NCBI RefSeq assembly: GCF_004027225.2
Contig: NC_044289.2
Coordinates: 3,461,761 to 3,525,760 of the forward strand
Origin: Strigops habroptila
Lineage: Eukaryota > Chordata > Aves > Psittaciformes > Psittacidae
DNA: 64,000 bases
Reading direction: 5' to 3'
The notes beneath the pieces were generated by a model that saw nothing but the letters and a program-made list of their open reading frames with translations, did no database searches and had not been told where the DNA came from. The translations under genes were made by a program, and so were the position numbers. Numbering within the stretch: position 1 is the first letter of the stretch; every line of letters begins with the position of its first letter. Positions 57,921-64,000 of this stretch are shown in pieces.

Positions 57921-60900
57921 GGTTGGGGCATCTGATGTTGGTCTAAGCTCTGAGTAGGACCAGTGTGTATCTGTCACTCATCTCCTCCACACCTTCAGGG
58001 TTTTTGTGGTGGCGGGTCAGTGGAGAGCTGGCTGTGGCTATTAACTGTACATAAATGAGCCAGGCTGAACTCAGACCTCAGTGTACAGCATTTCGAGTGA
58101 CTTGGGCTCAGAGCCACCAGTTTTATTAACCCCAAGCACAGCATTTACAATCCAAATACTGTTGCGGCCTTAAGTAGGGCAGGAGCTGCTGTCTGATCTC
58201 CCCTGCACCGCGGGCAGGTGTCTGCCTTTCCCTGCAGCTGCTCCATCTGCAGCAGCACGTGGAGACGTTCAGACCATCACCAAAACACAGCTGGGAAAGG
58301 TTAGAGCAGCCCCACGTGGAGCTGGGTCACCTGGGCAGGATCACCGGGATACACATGGCTTCACCCTGGCCTCGGCTCTGCGTTGGGGCAGTGATGTGCA
58401 GTGGAACTAAACATGTGCTCAACGTGGTTTATTGTTTCTTTTCCCAGTAGCAAACCAGCCAAATCAAATCAGCTCTTTCCAGAGTGCTGCCTGTGCCATC
58501 AAATCCAGCCCCACTTTGGAGAAGCTTTGCTGATGAATCTCTCTTGTTCATCTCCTGACCCATGTTTTTATTATTACTTTTTGAAATTAAGATGTTTCTT
58601 TCTGATTCTTTCCACTGAGATTTGGGGTTTTTTATAAAGGAAATCAAGATTTTGACAGCTGTTGAAGTTTCATGCTCAGTAAATCTGAGGTTTGGGTTGA
58701 AGGTAATTCTTGGCCTCTTGCTTTTCCCCCTATGTTAATGTTAATTCAACACACAGACATTTGACTTCCTAGTCTTGACAGTTGTCTGAACATGTACGTC
58801 CGGTGCGGGGGGTGGAAGACATCTGACTTCTTTGATGTGATGCTCTTTTCAGTCTACTGAAAAATCTTCTCTTTGAACTGTCTCAAGTGCTTTTCAGCAT
58901 ATTTCTTACCAGGTTAGTGGGAGCAGGCAGGGGCAGGGGTGCTGAGCATGCATGAAGCAGAGCAGGGTGCTGAGCACTCGCTCCACTGCCACAAGGAGCT
59001 TGCCAGGAGGACCACAAAACAAGGAGGACTGGGGACAAGCAGGTCTCCCTTTCTCCTGCATAGAAATGGTAAGGGATGTGATGGCTCCTGTCCCCTACTG
59101 TAGGGATGGTGTCACATGGATGTAAAATGCTCGGATCCAGGGCAGGAAGCTACTTGATAGTGGTTTCCTCCTAAGCGCTTAGATTGGAAAAATAAGTTTT
59201 AGGAACTTTGCATGATTCTCTCCTCCCATCCCTGTGACTCCACTGGGAATTTTATTCTTATTGCTGCTGGAAAGAGCTCAAATGCCCAAGGAGCAAGTGG
59301 AGATGGGCACCTCTGCGTGAGGTGGGTCATCCAAAATCTGTGCTGGGGGCAGTGGTGGCTGAAAGTGTTGGGTACAGACACGGTGGTGCTGGAGGAATGT
59401 GGTGCCTCCAGCAGTTATGGGCTTCCTCTCTAGCTGGGTTGGTATCAAGCATGTTAAATCGTAGAGGGTTTTGAGGGTGGGTGCCTTGTGTGCTTTGTCA
59501 GCCTGGTTTTCTGCCGCTGTTTCTCTAGGGAGGAGGTAGCTGTATCTTTTTGAGACTTGATTTTCTATACCTGTTGTGTTCTGTTGAATGAGTTTGTTTC
59601 AGAAGAATCTTCTGATTGAATCATTCTTCTGTTGGAAAATGGCCATTTGTCAAGACAGAAACTTTCCCTGGGACCAGTGTGTGCTCAGAGGATCAGAAAC
59701 CACCCTTGGTGCCCTGTAATTGTATTGACTAAACTGTACAACGTGGCCTCAATAAATGTTTACTGCTGTGAACACGGTGCTTTGGCATCCTGGTAGAGCA
59801 CTGGCTTGACCTTTGGCTGTCCTGATGGCTCCTTGTTTTGTGTAAGTTTTAAAAGAGGGTTGGGTTTTTTGTTTAGTTTTGGTGGTTTTAGTAACCATAT
59901 GGAAGGGGAAGTTTTAGGTCCGGGTGTCACAGGATGGGGCTGTTTCTGCCTCCTGCTTGCCTGAGCCTGCCTCTGCTTTCTGGTTATCAGCTGTGGTTTT
60001 CCCATTGCTCAAACCTCTCTGATCACTGGTGGCTGCAGAAAGGAGGGGGCTTGATCTGGGGTTGAGCTCAGGGGGCAGGATGGATCCTGGTAGGTCCCAG
60101 TGGATCCAGCAGCACCACCAGACACCGCCGTGGTCCCATGTGTGCGCTTGTTGGGAGGGATGGGGCCACCCTGGTGTGGCTGTGGGCTGAGCTTGGCTGC
60201 TGACCCTTGAAGGAACGGTGTAATGGGAATGACCAGAGATTTGGACCAGAGGAGAAGAATTCATGTTAGTGCCTGAATATAGTTTTTTCATCCTCTTAAA
60301 ATTCTTCTGTTTCTTTGAAGTGTGAATCCCAGATGCTGCACAAGTCTTTTTCCAGACGTGGCCATGCCGTCTTGCTGTGTATTTTCCAGCAAATTGCTGG
60401 ATTACTGTTTTCCTTCTGGCCTTTGCATTTTTTCATAGCTTTAACTTTTTCTCTGGATGTTTTTACATGCCTCAAACTCATTCCTGTCTAACATACCAAT
60501 GCGAGAACTCCCACGTGAGACGGCGTCCCACCAAGCTATCACATAGGACAGGAATGCTGCCTTTTCTTTCCCTGGAAACTTGTAAACATGAACTTCCTGT
60601 TGAGAGGAGCTGTAAATCTGCAAATAGGCTCCGCTTCCGACAGGAGAGGAAGGTAATAAAATATCAGGTCCTTGTTCACTGTGCCTGGTCCTCCCTGAGC
60701 TGCATCTGAGCACCCCAGGGGCAGTGGAAGCACAGAGGCACAGGAGGGAACCTGCTGCTTGCTCCTCACCTCTGGAAATGAGTTTTTCCCTTTATTTTTT
60801 CCCCCTTTAGGCACCCAAATACAGATGCAATCCTAATAGAAGCCAGTTGGAGAACCGCAAAGCCTTAATGACTCTCAAATGATGCTTCATCGCTTGTTTT

Positions 60901-61400
60901 CTCCTTTCCTTTCTCCCTGCCTCTCCCACCACAGATCCAGTCCTTCATTTCAGGGGGTTAACTCTGTCCTACATCCAAAACAGACATTTTTGGATACTGA
61001 GGCTAAATTCTGGCAGCTGTTAGAAGACTTTGCACGTTACCACCCATGTCACTTAATCTTGCTGTTATTACTACCTCCAAGAGGAGATCCGGTGGGATGC
61101 ATAACCCACACGAGTTGTTGGGTTTCCGCTTTCATGCCTAAAGCTTCACTCTTCTGCATTCCATTCAGCAGCAGCAGCTCATGAGGCTGATCCCATGTGG
61201 GGCTGGGGGCTCCTCTCTCTGCCTGGTTTTACCTTGGGTCTCCCAGCACCAAGACAGGAGTGCCCACAGCTCGCTGGGAGAAGCGGCGGCAGCGCATGGA
61301 GAACAGCCGTGTGGTTCCTCATTCCATGTGGGTTTTGAGGCTGGCGCATGCTTTAGTTCTGGGTAGGCAGCAGAGGCAGGTACCAGACACACAGGCAGGT
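57921..61400 (+). other. Intron-like, isolated AATAAA near 59750
   Basis: Unique. CCTCAATAAATGTTTACTG near 59748 resembles a polyadenylation signal followed by a GT-rich stretch. No associated coding exon seen. Confidence 0.4.
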
Positions 61401-61689
61401 GGATGGAGAGAGGAGGGGGCTGGTCTCTGCTCCCAAGGAACAAGGGATGGGACAAGAGGAAACGGCCTCAAGCTGCACCAGGGGAAGTTTAGATGGAGAT
61501 GAGGAACAATTCCTTCCCCAAAGGGTGCTCAGGCATTGGAACAGGCTGCCCAGGGCAGTGCTGGAGTCACCGTCCCTGGAAGTGTTCCCAAACTGTGTAC
61601 ATCAGGCCCTCAGTGCCATGGGTTAGTGGTGGCCTTGGCAGTGCTGGGGAACGGTTGGACTTGATGATCTTAAGGATTCTATGATTCTG
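61401..61689 (+). mobile_element. CR1 LINE tail, older group
   Basis: GGCTGGTCTCTGCTCCCAAG, GCCTCAAGCTGCACCAGGGG, then TTGGACTTGATGATCTTAAG and GATTCTATGATTCTGG. Very similar to the 3' part of the copy at 20001-20620. Confidence 0.92.
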
Positions 61690-62029
61690 GGTGGCTGAGC
61701 TCAGCGGATGCTCTGAGCTTTTGCTGGTGGGGTATGAGCATGCTGATCTTCAGGATCAGCTGTTGGGAATGCCGGAGCTTCTCTGTGCTAATAGGGAAGT
61801 GGAGGCAGGTGAGGGGCTGGGAGATGGTGGAAGCAGAAGTAAGGCCAAAAGAAAGCGTGGTAGCGGAGAGGGAAGAAGGATATAGAAAGGAAGAAGTGGT
61901 TACAGGACATGGAAACGAGGAGCAACAGGCAGGCAAAAAGGAAGATCCAGATGGAGGCTGCCCTCTTAACCAGCATCCCATTAACTAACCCTGGGCAGCA
62001 GGAGGGTGTGGGTGAGATCCAGCCCTTCC

Positions 62030-62169
62030 CGGCCCGACCTCCGCTCTCCCCTCGCTCCCAGCCGCGCCGCTTTCTCCCTGGCTCCCGCCCCGAGCGAAGC
62101 CGCAGCCGCTCCGCCCCCCGGGGCGGGCTGGCGGGCACATGGCCCCGTGTCAGCGGAGCCTCTCGCCCT

Positions 62170-62200
<31 letters not shown>

Positions 62201-62290
62201 TGCTGCAAACTAATCGCTCCCAGCAGTGCTACTAAATCAGACTTGGTGGAGCCGGGAGCGCAGCCCTGGAATGCTGGGCCAGGCGCAAAG
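62030..62290 (+). promoter_or_regulatory. Second CpG island, possible alternative promoter
   Basis: CpG-dense patch with Sp1-like CCCCCCGGGGCGGGC at about 62115-62130, in otherwise AT-rich sequence. Open frames across it match nothing I recognise. CBFA2T2 in mammals has more than one first exon, so an alternative start here is a reasonable inference. The 3' edge changes abruptly to AT-rich (GCTACTAAATCAG). Confidence 0.45.
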
Positions 62291-63054
62291 GGCTGCGCTG
62301 CCTTCTGTCTTTGCTTGTCCTTTTCTTAAACCCACCGTTTCTTAGGTCCAAAAGGCCACTGGCAGCAGGAGCTGGCAAGGGTGGGCTTTGCAAGGGAAAA
62401 TGTTTGGGAAAATAAAACTAACCCCCCCACACACAACCCATTTAAAACGTGAGTTTTGGTTGTTTGGTGAGGCTGGAGGGAAGGGAATCCTGTTCAGGTC
62501 TTAAACCTGTAAACTGGGATGCTCTGGAAAGCCCTGCATCAAGTCCTGGACTGATGGTTTTACTGGGTAAAAAGAACAAAATGACTGAGGATTTATTTAT
62601 TTAGTAGGTGTCTTAAATGGAGGCTGTGGTCTGGGGGAGAAATTTGGTTGTTTTGAATCCAGGTACCAGGTTTGTGACAACTGATGAATGAGAAAATAAT
62701 CCTCCTTTGGCTGTGCGATGCCAGGGCATGGCTTGGCAGTGAGATGAGGTACCAACACCCAGCAGCACTCCCAGGTGCTGCAGTCCCAGGGACTGGAGGG
62801 GAAGGAAGCTCAGGATGAGGTGGGGAAAAGGTTTCTGTTAAGAGCCCAAGATAAAGAGGGAAAAGCTGTTATCAGGGGAAAAGCCACAGCCTGCAGGAGG
62901 GAAGTCACCAGTTGAGGGAGGTGCAGGAAGCGAGCTGGGGTGTAATGACCCTGCTGTAGGGAGAGGTCTGGGGATCCATCACAGGCATTTTATCACTCCT
63001 GGTTTTGATTGCAAATGCTGTTCTTTCTGGAAGGAGACCAAAACCACAATACGC
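62291..63054 (+). other. Intron-like, nothing identified
   Basis: Unique sequence between the second CpG island and a CR1 copy. Confidence 0.5.
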
Positions 63055-63366
63055 AGAATCCCAGACTGGTTTGTGTTGGAAGGGACCTTAAAGCTCACCC
63101 AGCTCCAACCCCCTGCCACGGGCAGGGACACCTTCCACTAGAGCAGGTTGCTCCAAGCCCCTGTGTCCAACCTGGCCTTGAACACTGCCAGGGATGGGGC
63201 AGCCACAGCTTCTCTGGGCACCCTGTGCCAGCGCCTCAGCACCCTCACAGGGAAGAGCTTCTGCCTCAGAGCTCATCTCAATCTCCCCTCTGGCAGGTTA
63301 AAGCCATTCTCCTTGTCCTGTCCCTACAGGCCCTTGTCCAAAGCCCCTTTCCAGGTTTCTTGTAGT
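63055..63366 (-). mobile_element. CR1 LINE 3' fragment, young group
   Basis: AGAATCCCAGACTGGTTTGT, then about 300 bp to CCAGGTTTCTTGTAG. Nearly identical to 54535-54830. Confidence 0.93.
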
Positions 63367-64000
63367 CAAAGTTCTGCTGACAAGCCCTGCTTTGATAAGC
63401 TTTGACATGTGCTCTCTTCATTGTTAAAAATCTTCCACAGGGGAGGTGTGGGGCGCACTGGGAGCCCAGAATAGAGTGTCTGACCTGGGACACAGCTCCC
63501 AAAGCACATCATCTCACCTACAGAAGGGAGATTTCTGCTTCCAGAGCTTGTCTGCACCATAATACATGCTGAAGGGGATGCCCTGTAAGGACTAGGGCAG
63601 AAATGTCAGCTGTAGGCAGGTAACTGGTTTTCTGAAGCAGCAGGGAGGTGCCCGAGTCAGCTGCAGGAGAGGCTCCATCAGCTCTGCTTCCAAAGCCGGG
63701 AATGCTCCTGATCCCACCTGGAGTGTTGGGCAGGGAAAGACAAGTGTGCCTGAAACGACAATTGGAGGGAAGTGGGTGCATGTATTGGAACAAACCTCTG
63801 TCATTGAACAGCTCTGCTGTTGATCTGGAGGATATTATCAGGCTGCAGAGCTGCTGGACTAGGCTTAATCCTCTGCAGGCTGGGCTTTAGTCTCTGCAAA
63901 CAAGATTACTCACTTTTTCCCTATTTCTGTGTTTGGTTTATATACCCATGACAGCTACAGAGGCTTGGATCTCTCAGCAGAGCAAGGCTGTTAGGTTTAG
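63367..64000 (+). other. Intron-like, window end
   Basis: No repeat or exon recognised. Confidence 0.5.

Larger units (their letters stand above)
45754..64000 (+). other. CBFA2T2: Probable CBFA2T2 intron 1 (continues past window)
   Basis: No CBFA2T2 coding exon was recognised between the donor at 45754 and the window end. A long first intron is expected, since the human gene also has one. Content: unique AT-rich sequence at 46.2-54.5 kb, CR1 copies from 54.5 kb on and a second CpG island at 62.0-62.3 kb. Assignment depends on the exon 1 call. Confidence 0.5.

Overview
The window looks like nuclear DNA of a bird. At least 25 fragments of the avian LINE CR1 are spread over it; most carry the family's 3' tail (a GGTTGGAAGGGACCTTAAAG-like block, then ATTCTATGATTCTATG-like octamers). 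The one complete gene has short introns, and the gene order matches the SNTA1-CBFA2T2 neighbourhood of human 20q11. Species cannot be fixed from sequence alone. One young CR1 group dominates, so I infer a lineage with recent CR1 activity.

Layout. 1-10.3 kb: intergenic, with a CpG-rich patch at 510-770, a GATA/GATG satellite at 4.4-4.6 kb and CR1 copies. 10.3-22.5 kb, minus strand: complete alpha-1-syntrophin gene SNTA1. Its eight coding exons all have GT/AG junctions and join in frame to 491 codons, with an AATAAA signal about 750 bp past the stop and a CpG-island promoter at 22.2-22.5 kb. 22.55-22.8 kb: a minisatellite of about 52 bp period directly upstream of that promoter. 22.8-45.5 kb: spacer with CR1 copies, a cluster of E-boxes plus a MEF2 consensus near 25.2-25.6 kb, and a small orphan CpG island at 27.8-28.1 kb. 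45.5-46.2 kb: a strong CpG island with the probable first coding exon of CBFA2T2 (plus strand, reading MVGIPGGCQ then a GTAAGA donor). 46.2-64.0 kb: probably CBFA2T2 intron 1, with a non-repetitive AT-rich block near 50.6-51.2 kb, an inverted CR1 pair at 54.5-55.0 kb and a second CpG island at 62.0-62.3 kb.

How the genes relate. SNTA1 encodes a dystrophin-complex adaptor that brings channels, nNOS and aquaporin-4 to the membrane. CBFA2T2 encodes an MTG/ETO-family transcriptional corepressor. They are transcribed divergently from promoters about 23 kb apart; nothing in the sequence says they are co-regulated. In mammals CDK5RAP1 lies just beyond the 3' side of SNTA1, but I see none of its coding sequence here.

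I found no undescribed system. The more unusual points are structural: a minisatellite forming the 3' splice-site region of SNTA1 exon 6, a promoter-adjacent minisatellite, a CR1 inverted pair able to form a long hairpin, and mosaic CR1 subfamilies.
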